Assembly (NCBI RefSeq): GCF_016429015.1
Contig: NZ_JAELTU010000017.1
Span: forward strand, 1-64,000
Reading direction: 5' to 3'
Length of the DNA stretch: 64,000 nt
Source: Rhizobium sp. ASV20
GTDB taxonomy: Bacteria > Pseudomonadota > Alphaproteobacteria > Rhizobiales > Rhizobiaceae
The notes under the pieces are model-generated. The model did not search any database and was not told the DNA's origin. It saw nothing but the letters and a program-made list of their open reading frames with translations. Made by a program: the position numbers and the translations under genes. Positions 51,590-61,322 of the stretch are shown here, in pieces (position 1 is the stretch's first letter; each line of letters begins with the position of its first letter).

Positions 51590-52534
51590 ATGACTGTTGC
51601 TTTCACATTTCCCGGTCAGGGCAGCCAAGCCGTTGGCATGGGCAAGGATCTCGCCGACAATTTCGCCGAGGCGCGTGCCGTCTTCGAAGAAGTCGATGAA
51701 GCGCTCGGTGAAAAGCTCTCCGACGTCATCTTCAACGGCCCGGAAGACAAGCTGACGCTGACGGCCAATGCGCAGCCGGCGCTGATGGCAGTCTCTATGG
51801 CTGTCATTCGTGTGCTGCAGGCGCGTGGCTTCGATCTGAAGAGCAAGGTCGCTTATGTGGCCGGTCATTCGCTCGGCGAATATTCCGCTCTCTGTGCCGC
51901 CGGCACCTTCTCGCTTGCCGACACTGCGTGCCTGCTGCGCATTCGCGGCAACGCCATGCAGGCGGCTGTTCCTGTCGGTGTCGGTGCGATGGCTGCGATT
52001 ATCGGCCTCGAACATGCTGATGTCGTCGCTGTCTGTGCGGAAGCTTCTGCGCTGGGCGCCTGCCAGATCGCCAACGACAATGGCGGCGGTCAGATCGTCA
52101 TCTCCGGCGAGAAAGCTCCGGTCGAGAAGGCTGCTGAGCTTGCGACTGCCAAGGGTGCCAAGCGCGCCATCCTGTTGCCGGTCTCCGCGCCTTTCCATTC
52201 GACGCTGATGGCGCCGGCCGCCGAAGCCATGCGCGAAGCGCTTGCCGGCGTCGCCAAGGCCAATCCTGTCGTGCCTGTTATTGCAAACGTCAAGGCTGCT
52301 CCGGTGACGGATGCTGATGAGATCGCCAGGCTGCTGGTCGAACAGGTCACCGGCCAGGTGCGCTGGCGCGAGACGGTGGAATGGTTTGCCGCCAACAATG
52401 TCACGACATTATACGAGATCGGCGCCGGCAAGGTGCTGACGGGCCTGGCCCGCCGCATCGACAAGTCGGTCAACGGCATTGCCGTCAACAATGCCGCCGA
52501 TATCGACACGGCGCTTGCCGCACTGCTCGGCTGA
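51590..52534 (+). CDS. fabD: malonyl-CoA-ACP transacylase
   Basis: Transfers malonyl from CoA to AcpP to start chain elongation. The 314-residue product begins MTVAFTFPGQGSQAVGMG, the FPGQGSQ motif; the nucleophile Ser94 is in AGHSLGEYSAL, and the catalytic His is in VSAPFHSTLM. Length is typical. fabG follows after 23 bp, then acpP and fabF: the standard fatty-acid cluster. Confidence 0.97.
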   Translation: MTVAFTFPGQGSQAVGMGKDLADNFAEARAVFEEVDEALGEKLSDVIFNGPEDKLTLTANAQPALMAVSMAVIRVLQARGFDLKSKVAYVAGHSLGEYSALCAAGTFSLADTACLLRIRGNAMQAAVPVGVGAMAAIIGLEHADVVAVCAEASALGACQIANDNGGGQIVISGEKAPVEKAAELATAKGAKRAILLPVSAPFHSTLMAPAAEAMREALAGVAKANPVVPVIANVKAAPVTDADEIARLLVEQVTGQVRWRETVEWFAANNVTTLYEIGAGKVLTGLARRIDKSVNGIAVNNAADIDTALAALLG

Positions 52535-52557
52535 AAATCTAGAAGCGAGGGAAACAC

Positions 52558-53295
52558 ATGCTTGATTTGACCGGCCGCAAGGCCCTGGTAACCGGCGCAT
52601 CCGGCGGCATCGGCGAGGAAATCGCCCGGCTGCTGCACAAGCAGGGCGCCATCGTCGGCCTGCATGGCACGCGTGTCGAAAAGCTGGAGACGCTGGCCTC
52701 AGAACTCGGCGATCGCGTCAAGATCTTCCCGGCCAACCTGTCGGATCGCGACGAGGTGAAGGCGCTTGGCGTCAAGGCGGAAGAGGAACTCGGCGGCGTC
52801 GATATCCTCGTCAATAATGCCGGCATCACCAAGGATGGCCTCTTCGTGCGCATGAGCGACGACGATTGGGACGCGGTTCTGGAAGTCAACCTCACGGCTG
52901 TCTTCCGTCTGACGCGCGAGCTGACCCATCCGATGATGCGTCGCCGTTACGGTCGCATCATCAACATCACCTCCGTCGTCGGTGTGACGGGCAATCCCGG
53001 CCAGGCCAACTACTGCGCCTCCAAGGCCGGCATGGTTGGCTTCACCAAGTCGCTGGCCCAGGAAATCGCCACCCGTAACGTCACGGTCAACTGTGTCGCT
53101 CCGGGCTTTATCGAAAGCGCGATGACGGGCAAGCTGAACGACAAGCAGAAGGAAGCCATCATGGGAGCCATTCCCATGAAGCGCATGGGCACGGGTGCGG
53201 AAGTCGCTTCCGCCGTCGCCTATCTCGCTTCCTCGGAAGCCAGCTACGTCACGGGTCAGACAATCCATGTCAACGGCGGCATGGCTATGATCTAA
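52558..53295 (+). CDS. fabG: 3-oxoacyl-[acyl-carrier-protein] reductase
   Basis: NADPH-dependent reduction of beta-ketoacyl-ACP. The 245-residue SDR has TGASGGIGEEIA (12-23), NNAGITKDGL, the triad Ser139 (NITSVVG), Tyr152 and Lys156 (NYCASKAG), and the ASYVTGQTIHVNGGMAMI tail typical of FabG. AAGCGAGGGAAAC precedes ATG 52558. A hairpin follows the stop; acpP starts 284 bp later. Confidence 0.97.
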   Translation: MLDLTGRKALVTGASGGIGEEIARLLHKQGAIVGLHGTRVEKLETLASELGDRVKIFPANLSDRDEVKALGVKAEEELGGVDILVNNAGITKDGLFVRMSDDDWDAVLEVNLTAVFRLTRELTHPMMRRRYGRIINITSVVGVTGNPGQANYCASKAGMVGFTKSLAQEIATRNVTVNCVAPGFIESAMTGKLNDKQKEAIMGAIPMKRMGTGAEVASAVAYLASSEASYVTGQTIHVNGGMAMI

Positions 53296-53302
53296 AGGAA
53301 TT

Positions 53303-53332
53303 GCTATTGGAGGGAACTTTCCCTCCAATAGC
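53303..53332 (+). terminator. hairpin after fabG
   Basis: A 13-bp perfect stem (gctattggaggga at 53303-53315 and tccctccaatagc at 53320-53332) with a 4-nt loop. There is no U tract after it, so it may be a processing or stability element rather than a strong terminator. The remaining gap to acpP has no gene I trust. Confidence 0.5.
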
Positions 53333-53579
53333 ATGTTGAGCAACCCGGAGCCGGCTATTTTCTGGCTTTGCGACGGACTTAAACCGTGTTAAGCGGGCCA
53401 TGACTGTGAACAGTCGTCCGGAAAATGCAGACGGACTGGGCCGCATTCAAGGCGCTGGACCGGATCTCAATGCCGGGTTGAACGGGTTTGCCAGCGGCGT
53501 CAGGACAGATGCTGCAGGTTTGAATAGGTAGGGATGTCACAGGGCATTCTGATCAGGATATAAGGTCGAGGAAACCGAC

Positions 53580-53816
53580 ATGAGCGATATCGCAGAACGC
53601 GTAAAGAAAATTGTTGTTGATCATCTTGGCGTTGACGCCGACAAGGTTGTTGAAAGCGCAAGCTTCATCGACGATCTGGGTGCGGACTCGCTCGACACGG
53701 TCGAACTGGTCATGGCTTTCGAAGAAGAATTCGGCGTTGAAATTCCGGACGACGCTGCTGACTCGATCCTGACGGTCGGCGACGCGGTAAAGTTCATTGA
53801 GAAGGCTCAGGCCTAA
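53580..53816 (+). CDS. acpP: acyl carrier protein
   Basis: A 78-residue acidic carrier of fatty-acyl chains. The phosphopantetheine attachment Ser37 is in [19 protein letters not shown], and the four-helix layout and length are exact for AcpP. It is the likely substrate of AcpS encoded at 1065. GAGGAAAC lies before ATG 53580. A terminator-like hairpin follows at 53836-53857, so acpP probably also makes a short abundant transcript. Confidence 0.98.
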   Translation: MSDIAERVKKIVVDHLGVDADKVVESASFIDDLGADSLDTVELVMAFEEEFGVEIPDDAADSILTVGDAVKFIEKAQA

Positions 53817-53835
53817 TCCTCTGCGCTTTTTGAAG

Positions 53836-53866
53836 GGGCGGGCTGAAGAGTCCGCCCTATTTCGTC
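53836..53866 (+). terminator. terminator after acpP
   Basis: Stem gggcgg (53836-53841) with ccgccc (53852-53857), extended by an inner G-C pair, followed by tatttcg. It lies 20 bp after the acpP stop and before fabF. Confidence 0.55.
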
Positions 53867-53930
53867 CTGCGACGCCGGACGAAGCATATTTATACGCATA
53901 TCATCATAAAAAGACGGGGGTCTGCGGGCG

Positions 53931-55193
53931 ATGAGACGTGTCGTTATCACGGGTACCGGCATGGTATCACCTTTGGGCTGCGGCACGGAGGTGTCTTGGT
54001 CGCGTTTGATCGCCGGCCATAATGGTGCACGCCTCGTGACCGAATTCGAGGTCGAAGACCTCGCTGCAAAGATTGCTTGCCGCATTCCGGTTGGTGACGG
54101 CACCGACGGCACATTCAATGCCGACGACTGGATGGAGCCGAAAGAGCAGCGCAAGGTCGACCCTTTCATCATTTACGGCATGGCAGCCGCCGACATGGCG
54201 CTGGCCGATGCCGGCTGGCATCCGAAAACGGACGAGGATCAGATCGCTACGGGCGTCATGATCGGCTCCGGTATCGGCGGTCTCGAAGGTATCGTCGAAG
54301 CCGGCTATACGCTGCGCGACAAAGGTCCGCGCCGTATCTCGCCCTTCTTCATCCCGGGACGCCTCATTAATCTCGTTTCCGGTCAGGTCTCCATTCGCCA
54401 CAAGCTGCGCGGTCCGAACCATGCGGTCGTGACGGCCTGCTCCACAGGCGCCCATGCCATTGGCGATGCAGCCCGGCTGATCATACTCGGCGATGCTGAT
54501 GTCATGGTGGCAGGTGGCGCGGAGGCTCCAGTCTGCCGTATCTCGCTCGCCGGCTTTGCCGCCTGCAAAGCACTCTCGACCGACTTCAACGATACTCCGC
54601 AAAAGGCTTCGCGTCCTTATGACCGCGATCGTGACGGTTTCGTCATGGGTGAGGGCGCCGGTATCGTCGTGCTGGAAGAACTGGAGCATGCCAAGGCGCG
54701 CGGCGCCAAGATTTACGCTGAAGTCGTCGGCTACGGTCTTTCGGGCGACGCCCACCATATCACCGCTCCGTCGGAAGATGGCGAAGGCGCATTCCGCTGC
54801 ATGACGTCGGCCCTGAAGCGGGCCGGGCTGACGCCGGCTGATGTCGACTATATCAACGCTCACGGCACATCGACGATGGCGGACACGATCGAACTCGGCG
54901 CTGTCGAGCGATTGGTCGGTGACGCTGCATCGCGGATTTCGATGTCGTCTACCAAGTCTGCGACGGGCCATCTGCTCGGTGCTGCAGGCGCGATCGAGGC
55001 GATTTTCGCGACGCTTGCCATTCGCGACAACATCGTTCCACCGACGCTCAATCTGGACAATCCGGAACGCGAGACCGCTATCGATCTCGTTCCGCACAAG
55101 GCCCGCAAGCGGGACGTCAATGTAGCGCTGTCGAATTCCTTCGGCTTCGGCGGCACCAATGCGTCGCTTGTCCTGCGCCGTTATGAGGCATAA
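53931..55193 (+). CDS. fabF: beta-ketoacyl-ACP synthase II
   Basis: Condenses acyl-ACP with malonyl-ACP. The 420-residue product starts MRRVVITGTGMVSPLGCG; the active site Cys170 is in VVTACSTGAHAIGDA, and the two catalytic histidines are in INAHGTSTMADTIE (about 311) and KSATGHLLGAAGAIEA (about 348). The C-terminal NSFGFGGTNASLVLRR is diagnostic of FabF. It lies between acpP and mltG. Confidence 0.97.
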   Translation: MRRVVITGTGMVSPLGCGTEVSWSRLIAGHNGARLVTEFEVEDLAAKIACRIPVGDGTDGTFNADDWMEPKEQRKVDPFIIYGMAAADMALADAGWHPKTDEDQIATGVMIGSGIGGLEGIVEAGYTLRDKGPRRISPFFIPGRLINLVSGQVSIRHKLRGPNHAVVTACSTGAHAIGDAARLIILGDADVMVAGGAEAPVCRISLAGFAACKALSTDFNDTPQKASRPYDRDRDGFVMGEGAGIVVLEELEHAKARGAKIYAEVVGYGLSGDAHHITAPSEDGEGAFRCMTSALKRAGLTPADVDYINAHGTSTMADTIELGAVERLVGDAASRISMSSTKSATGHLLGAAGAIEAIFATLAIRDNIVPPTLNLDNPERETAIDLVPHKARKRDVNVALSNSFGFGGTNASLVLRRYEA

Positions 55194-55408
55194 TAACGGC
55201 TCGTAACTGCGAAAGCGGGAGTGTTCTTCGGCAAGCCTGCGCGCCGTTCCCGAACGTTACCGGACTTGCATGCATCGCAATGACGCATCGCGGTAATGTC
55301 TGATCGGTCTAAGTCGGAGCCTCTGCAGGCTCCGCCTTATCTTCTAAACCTGTTTTTTGCCGCATTGCTTGGCCAAAGAGCAGGCAACTAGAAAAGGAAG
55401 GATTGCCG

Positions 55409-56620
55409 GTGAGCGATACGAACCAGAGCAACGGAACTCCGAACGGACAGAAGGGGCCGATCATACCCAAATCGGCAAGTGAAGCCCTGCGTCCGGAGCG
55501 TGTTCCGGATCCGCCGAAGCGTTCCCGCAAAGCCCGCAGCCAGATGGTCATCTTCCTGAATTTTCTGATGACTCTTGTGGTTTTTGTCGTCGTCGCAGCG
55601 GTCGCAGGCACCTATTATGCCTTCTCGGTTTATCAGAGCCCGGGTCCGTTGACGACGAACACGAATTTCATCGTGCGCAATGGCGCCGGCCTGAACGAGA
55701 TCGCCAATCGTTTGGAATCAAACAACATCATCACCGATCAACGCATCTTCCGTTGGCTGACGACTACTTATCTGCATGATGAAAAGCTGCGGAACGGTGA
55801 GTACGAGATCAAGGCGGGCGCCTCCATGAAGGACATCATGGAGCTGCTAAAATCAGGCAAATCAATCCTTTATTCGGTGACCTTGCCTGAAGGGCTGACT
55901 GTCCGACAGATTTTCAACAAGCTGCAGGCCGATACCGTGCTGGAAGGCGATTTGCCGTCGGCGCTGCCGCCCGAGGGTAGCCTGAGACCCGATACCTACA
56001 AATTCACGCGCGGCACCAAGCGGACCGAAATCGTCGATCAGATGGCTGGCGCACAGAAGAAGCTGGTCGACCAGATCTGGGAGCGCCGCGATTCAAGCGT
56101 GCAATTGGCGAACAAGCAGGATTTCGTGACGCTTGCCTCTATCGTCGAAAAGGAAACCGGCCTTGCGGACGAGCGCGCTCACGTCGCCTCCGTCTTCCTC
56201 AACCGTCTCGGCAAGGGCATGCGCCTGCAGTCGGATCCGACGATCATCTATGGTCTCTTCGGCGGTGAGGGAAAGCCTTCCGATCGTCCGATCTTCCAGT
56301 CGGATCTGAAGAAGGAGACGCCTTATAATACTTACATCATCAAGGGTTTGCCGCCGACGCCGATCGCCAATCCGGGCAAGGATGCGCTCGAAGCCGTCGC
56401 CAATCCCTGGAAGACGCAGGATCTCTATTTCGTTGCCGACGGCACGGGCGGCCACGTGTTCGCAGCGACGCTGGAAGAGCACAATGCCAACGTCAAGCGC
56501 TGGCGCAAGCTTGTCGCCGAAAAGGGCGAAGATCCGAGCTCCATTGCCGTCGACGGTCAGCCTGATGATGGCACCACGGCTCCAGGCTCTGGCGCCCAGC
56601 AGAAGAAGAAGACCAACTGA
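55409..56620 (+). CDS. mltG: endolytic transglycosylase MltG
   Basis: Cleaves nascent glycan strands at the inner membrane and may set glycan length. The 403-residue product starts at GTG 55409, 8 nt after AAGGAAG; a TTG at 55403 is too close to the ribosome-binding site. It has a cytoplasmic Pro/Lys-rich N-terminus (about 1-45), one helix (about 48-72), a LysM-like subdomain and the YceG catalytic core with ASIVEKETGLADERAHVASVFLNRL, holding the catalytic Glu, and SDPTIIYGL. The C-terminal tail is polar (PDDGTTAPGSGAQQKKKTN). Confidence 0.95.
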   Translation: MSDTNQSNGTPNGQKGPIIPKSASEALRPERVPDPPKRSRKARSQMVIFLNFLMTLVVFVVVAAVAGTYYAFSVYQSPGPLTTNTNFIVRNGAGLNEIANRLESNNIITDQRIFRWLTTTYLHDEKLRNGEYEIKAGASMKDIMELLKSGKSILYSVTLPEGLTVRQIFNKLQADTVLEGDLPSALPPEGSLRPDTYKFTRGTKRTEIVDQMAGAQKKLVDQIWERRDSSVQLANKQDFVTLASIVEKETGLADERAHVASVFLNRLGKGMRLQSDPTIIYGLFGGEGKPSDRPIFQSDLKKETPYNTYIIKGLPPTPIANPGKDALEAVANPWKTQDLYFVADGTGGHVFAATLEEHNANVKRWRKLVAEKGEDPSSIAVDGQPDDGTTAPGSGAQQKKKTN

Positions 56621-56730
56621 TCCTTGTTGCGCCATGGCTTCGGCGAAGATCATGGCGCGGTTTCACTTTACATTGATCCGTAATCCGATGATTTTCGACG
56701 GATAGGGGATAGGAATTTTCGGAGGCTTGC

Positions 56731-57618
56731 ATGGCATTGCAGTCCATGACCGGTTTTGCCCGGCGTGAGGGAACGAGCGGGCGCGGTCGCTGGGCGTGGG
56801 AGTTGCGGTCGGTAAACGGCAAGGGGCTGGATGTCCGGCTGCGTCTGCCGCAGGGACTGGAGCGGCTGGAGACGGATGTCCGCAAGTTAATCTCCGATCG
56901 GTTCTCCCGTGGCAATCTCCAGGTCGGTCTGTCCTTGTCGGTCGAGGATAGTCGGGTCGAGGTCGTCGTAAACCAGGATGCACTTGCAGCCGTGCTCGCC
57001 TTGCGGGATCAGCTTGCCGGTATCATCGATCCCGCGCCGTTGCGCCTGGATAGCCTCATGGCGGTTCGTGGCCTGGTGGAATTCAAGGAAGCCGAGGAAA
57101 GCGAAGAGACGCTTGCCGCGCGCGATGCCGATATCATGGCCGGCCTGGCAGCAGCCCTTGCAGATCTTCGCGACATGCGGGGCCGGGAAGGGCAGGCACT
57201 GGGGCAGGTCTTGCTCGGCCAGGTCGCGACGATTGAGACCCTGACGAACACAGTCGAGCGCGATCCCTCGCGCTCGCCGCAGGAGATCGCAACGCGGCTG
57301 GCTGCACAGGTCGCGATGCTCCTTGAAGGGTCGTCTGGCCTTGACCGCGACAGGCTTCATGCAGAAGCCGCCCTCCTTGCCACCAAGGCCGATCTTCGCG
57401 AAGAGGTTGATCGCCTCAAGGCTCATGTAGCGGCAGCGCGCGATCTTATTTCGAAGGGCGGGCCAGTTGGCCGCAAGCTCGATTTTCTTGCACAGGAATT
57501 TAACCGGGAATCGAATACCATCTGCTCCAAGTCGAATGCCGCCGCTGTCACCGCTGCCGGCATCGAGTTGAAGGTGGTCATCGACCAGTTCCGCGAACAG
57601 GTCCAGAATTTGGAGTAG
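56731..57618 (+). CDS. YicC family endoribonuclease
   Basis: A 295-residue protein of the YicC/YloC family. Signatures: MALQSMTGFARREG, WELRSVNGKGLDVRLRLP and the C-terminal GRKLDFLAQEFNRESNTICSKS, with the conserved acidic and Asn residues. Family members are metal-dependent endoribonucleases affecting small-RNA turnover; activity here is by family. The stop is followed after 3 bp by gmk, a conserved pair. Confidence 0.93.
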   Translation: MALQSMTGFARREGTSGRGRWAWELRSVNGKGLDVRLRLPQGLERLETDVRKLISDRFSRGNLQVGLSLSVEDSRVEVVVNQDALAAVLALRDQLAGIIDPAPLRLDSLMAVRGLVEFKEAEESEETLAARDADIMAGLAAALADLRDMRGREGQALGQVLLGQVATIETLTNTVERDPSRSPQEIATRLAAQVAMLLEGSSGLDRDRLHAEAALLATKADLREEVDRLKAHVAAARDLISKGGPVGRKLDFLAQEFNRESNTICSKSNAAAVTAAGIELKVVIDQFREQVQNLE

Positions 57619-57621
57619 GCC

Positions 57622-58284
<663 letters not shown>

Positions 58285-58294
58285 AGACGGCGAA

Positions 58295-58316
58295 GCCTCT
58301 GATTTTGATCAGAGGC
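58295..58316. terminator. convergent hairpin (gmk / rsmA)
   Basis: A 9-bp perfect stem (gcctctgat at 58295-58303 and atcagaggc at 58308-58316), loop tttg. It overlaps the rsmA stop codon, so both genes use it; U tracts on both sides are short. Confidence 0.5.
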
Positions 58317-59136
58317 AGTTTGCCAACCGGCAGAACTCTTCCACGGAAAGTGTCTCCGCACGGCGCTGAGGGTCGATATCTGCCCTGAGCAGCAGTGCTT
58401 CTCCGCCGATCGGCTTCAGGCTCTGCCGCAGCATCTTACGACGCTGGCCGAAAGCGGCCTGCGTCACGATCTCAAGCTTCTCGACGGCGCAAGGAATGGG
58501 ATTTTCCTTCGGTGTCAGATGCACCACGCTCGACGTTACTTTCGGTGGCGGCGTGAAGGCCTGGGGCGAGATGTCGAAAGCCATCTGCGCTTGCGTGCGC
58601 CAGCCACAGAGCACGCCAAGGCGCCCGTAGTGATTGTCGTCTTCCTGTGCGACGATCCGCTGGCCGACTTCCTTCTGGAACATCAGAGTGAGCGACTGCC
58701 AGAAAGGCGGCCATTGCGCCGGCAGGAGCCAGTTCACAAGAAGCTGCGTACCGACATTATAGGGCAGATTGGCGATAATCTTGACCGGTCCTTGCGGAGC
58801 AAGAGCCGCAAAATCCGTCTTCAACGCATCACCCTCGATAACGTCGAGCCGGCCCGGATAATGGTCGGCGATCTCGGCCAATGCAGGCAGGCAGCGAGCA
58901 TCGCGCTCGACGGCAATGACTTTGGCCGCGCCGAGCGCCAGGATCGCGCGCGTCAGACCGCCGGGTCCGGGGCCGACCTCGAAAACGGTGACACCGTCCA
59001 GAGAGCCTGCTGTGCGGGCAACCTTCTGGGTCAGGTTGAGATCGAGCAGGAAGTTCTGGCCGAGCGCCTTGCGTGCGTCCAGGCCATGGCGCTGGATCAC
59101 GTCGCGAAGGGGCGGCAGACCATCGAGAGCAGCCAT
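58309..59136 (-). CDS. rsmA: 16S rRNA dimethyladenosine transferase (KsgA)
   Basis: Dimethylates two adjacent adenosines in helix 45 of 16S rRNA late in 30S assembly. The 275-residue product shows [10 protein letters not shown], the SAM-binding [16 protein letters not shown], the acidic ligand in [11 protein letters not shown], and the catalytic [11 protein letters not shown]. The start ATG 59136 overlaps the pdxA stop by 1 bp. Order lptD-surA-pdxA-rsmA is the same as in Escherichia coli. Confidence 0.97.
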   Translation of the reverse strand: MAALDGLPPLRDVIQRHGLDARKALGQNFLLDLNLTQKVARTAGSLDGVTVFEVGPGPGGLTRAILALGAAKVIAVERDARCLPALAEIADHYPGRLDVIEGDALKTDFAALAPQGPVKIIANLPYNVGTQLLVNWLLPAQWPPFWQSLTLMFQKEVGQRIVAQEDDNHYGRLGVLCGWRTQAQMAFDISPQAFTPPPKVTSSVVHLTPKENPIPCAVEKLEIVTQAAFGQRRKMLRQSLKPIGGEALLLRADIDPQRRAETLSVEEFCRLANCL

Positions 59137-60161
59137 CAGTGGTTGTTTCCAGTCTTGCTGCTGATGTCCCGCGCCAGCTTGAGGGCGGCAACCAGGCTAG
59201 TCTCTTTGGCAATGCCCTTCCCGGCAATGCCAAAGGCCGTGCCGTGATCCGGCGAGGTGCGGACGAATGGCAGCCCGAGCGTTACGTTGACGGAATCATC
59301 GAAGCCGAGCGCCTTGGCCGGGATCAGTGCCTGATCGTGATACATGCATATGGCGACATCGTATCGGCGGCGAGCATCGTCATGGAACATTGTATCGGCG
59401 GGCAGGGGGCCAAAGGCATCGATCCCTTCAGTGCGGAGGATATCGATCGCCGGCCTGACGATTTCGTCGTCTTCCTTGCCGAGCGCACCATTCTCTCCGG
59501 CATGCGGATTGAGGCCGGCGACCGCGAGACGCGGCTTGGCAATGCCGAAACGGGTGCGCAGATCGTGGTCGGTGATCCTGCAGGTCTCGGCAATAAGATC
59601 GGAGGTCAGCGCCTGCGGCACATCCTTCAGGGGAATATGGATGGTAACCGGGATGGCGCGGAGCTTCGGGCCGGCGAGAAGCATCACCGGCATCACCGGC
59701 TTGCCTGTCGCACGCATTGCAAGATCCGCCAGAAACTCGGTGTGACCAGGAAAGCCGAAGCCTGCGTCATAGAGGACAGACTTGGCGATCGGATTGGTGA
59801 CGATTGCCGATGTCTTGCCGCCCATGCTGAGCGAAACGCCCATCTCAATAGCGGCAATAGTCGCTTGTGCCGTTTTGACGTGCGGCTCTCCTGCGACGAC
59901 GGTCGTTCCTGCATCGATCGAGAGAACCGGCAGGGCATCTTGAAAGATATCGCAGGCGTCGGCCGGATCGGCCTGCTTTAACGGCACGTTCAGACCCAGC
60001 TGTGAAGCCCGTGCGGCGAGAACGGCCGGGTCGCCAAGAAACAGGAAGGGAGGCAGCTCAAGCTCGCCGCGGCGCAGCCAGGCGGCGAGCGTGATGTCCG
60101 GGCCTATGCCTGCCGGATCCCCTTGCGTGAGCGCCAGGGGAATGGATGGGCGCGGGGGCAT
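59136..60161 (-). CDS. pdxA: 4-hydroxythreonine-4-phosphate dehydrogenase
   Basis: Oxidises 4-phosphohydroxy-L-threonine in the DXP-dependent pathway to vitamin B6. The 341-residue product has [16 protein letters not shown] near the N-terminus, [43 protein letters not shown] (metal-binding His) and [19 protein letters not shown] with the last metal His and substrate region. Length is typical. The surA-like gene ends 6 bp upstream; both are likely in one transcript. Confidence 0.96.
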   Translation of the reverse strand: MPPRPSIPLALTQGDPAGIGPDITLAAWLRRGELELPPFLFLGDPAVLAARASQLGLNVPLKQADPADACDIFQDALPVLSIDAGTTVVAGEPHVKTAQATIAAIEMGVSLSMGGKTSAIVTNPIAKSVLYDAGFGFPGHTEFLADLAMRATGKPVMPVMLLAGPKLRAIPVTIHIPLKDVPQALTSDLIAETCRITDHDLRTRFGIAKPRLAVAGLNPHAGENGALGKEDDEIVRPAIDILRTEGIDAFGPLPADTMFHDDARRRYDVAICMYHDQALIPAKALGFDDSVNVTLGLPFVRTSPDHGTAFGIAGKGIAKETSLVAALKLARDISSKTGNNH

Positions 60162-60167
60162 TGGCGA

Positions 60168-61112
60168 TCAGCGATAGACGATCTGCGCCTTGGAGCGCAG
60201 CTCGTCCATGTACTTCTTGTCGTTTGCACTGACGCCTTGTGCGTTGTTCTTGCCGATGTCTTCAGCGCGGAACACAGCCGCTGCGGCGACGTCATCGTTG
60301 ACCTGACGCTGCGAACATATGGCAATGTATTCGACGCCACGGTCGGTAACGACAGTTGCCGTCGTATTGCCGGATGCCTTTTCGAGCAACGGCTTCCAGA
60401 TTTCCGGAACATCAGGTGCGAGCACGCGGCCAAGATCCTGTACGGAAACATCTCGCATGGTTGCGGCAAAGACCTTTGCCTGATCGCAGCCTGGGAATTT
60501 GGCGCGCGATGCATCAGCTTCGGCCTTGCGCGACTTCAGAATGGCGTTCCGCTTTGCTGCCGGGACAACGAAAACCATCTGCTTCAGGAAATATTCCGTC
60601 GTGACCGGCTTCGTCTTGTTCTCCGTCATGCGGGTGACGAGAGCGTCGTTCGAGAGGCGGCTGCTTGAGCCGAAGCGGGCGTTGACCACGCGTGGCCAGC
60701 TCATGGAAATGGCGATATAGGATTTGAAGTGATCGACCGTCACGCCCATTTTGTCGAGGATCTGGCTGAGCTGCTGGGTTGACATCTTGTTGCTGGCAGC
60801 AAAGCGACCGAAGGCAGCGTCGACTTCCGTCGTCGATACCGACATACGAAGGCGGGAGATTTCCGACCGCTTCAGAGTCTCATCGACAAGCTGTTCTTTC
60901 GCCAGTTTGTTGAGGTCACCCTTCTGGCGTTGCAACTTCAGGAAGTTGACACGCTTGGCGATATCGCCCGATGTGATGACCTGGCTGTTGACAAGGACTT
61001 TTACCTCACTTGCCGCGAAAGCGACATCGCTGCTCGGCACGGCGAAGCTTGCCATGACCAGGGCTGCGGCTCCTAACATCAGAGCGCGAATCGGTGTCTT
61101 TCCAGAAAACAT
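60168..61112 (-). CDS. SurA-like periplasmic chaperone with degenerate parvulin region
   Basis: A 314-residue exported protein in the surA position of the lptD operon. Signal peptide ends near AFAAS (about 1-35); the SurA N-terminal chaperone domain follows (VLVNSQVITSGDIAKRVNFLKLQ, about 40-62, to about 155). The later part (EYFLKQMVFVVPA, AATMRDVSVQDLGRVLA, VVTDRGVEYIAICSQR) is laid out like a parvulin domain but looks degenerate, so prolyl isomerase activity is uncertain. It should escort outer-membrane proteins such as LptD. ATG 61112, with GGAAGGGG upstream. Confidence 0.85.
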   Translation of the reverse strand: MFSGKTPIRALMLGAAALVMASFAVPSSDVAFAASEVKVLVNSQVITSGDIAKRVNFLKLQRQKGDLNKLAKEQLVDETLKRSEISRLRMSVSTTEVDAAFGRFAASNKMSTQQLSQILDKMGVTVDHFKSYIAISMSWPRVVNARFGSSSRLSNDALVTRMTENKTKPVTTEYFLKQMVFVVPAAKRNAILKSRKAEADASRAKFPGCDQAKVFAATMRDVSVQDLGRVLAPDVPEIWKPLLEKASGNTTATVVTDRGVEYIAICSQRQVNDDVAAAAVFRAEDIGKNNAQGVSANDKKYMDELRSKAQIVYR

Positions 61113-61271
61113 CAACTACCCCTTCCCAAAGGTATTTCTAGCGGCATGCGCCATATCGGCACGCCTTAGGCGCAATACGGCAAGTTTGGGCCATATGTCT
61201 ACCTCAGGCGCGATGAATTGCAAAATCCTTGCGGCGAAACAATGACGCAAAGGGAATGGCGGTCCGCGTTG

Positions 61272-61302
61272 CAATAATAAAGCCGGCTGCGAAGCCGGCT
61301 TT
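61272..61302 (-). terminator. intrinsic terminator after lptD
   Basis: A 9-bp perfect stem (aaagccggc at 61279-61287 and gccggcttt at 61294-61302), loop of 6 nt, minus-strand exit attattgc. It lies 20 bp after the lptD stop, between lptD and the surA-like gene, so part of the transcripts should end before surA. Confidence 0.75.
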
Positions 61303-61322
61303 ATCCAATGTTTTTCTATATA

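Noticed and set aside
51395-52198. N-terminal extension of the aldo/keto reductase frame
   Set aside because: The extension runs antisense through fabD and lacks family similarity; the reductase starts properly at 51394.
53386-53401. Inverted repeat CTTAA-N6-TTAAG upstream of acpP
   Set aside because: Spacing (6 bp) and flanks do not match CtrA or a known fatty-acid regulator; a single weak palindrome is not enough.
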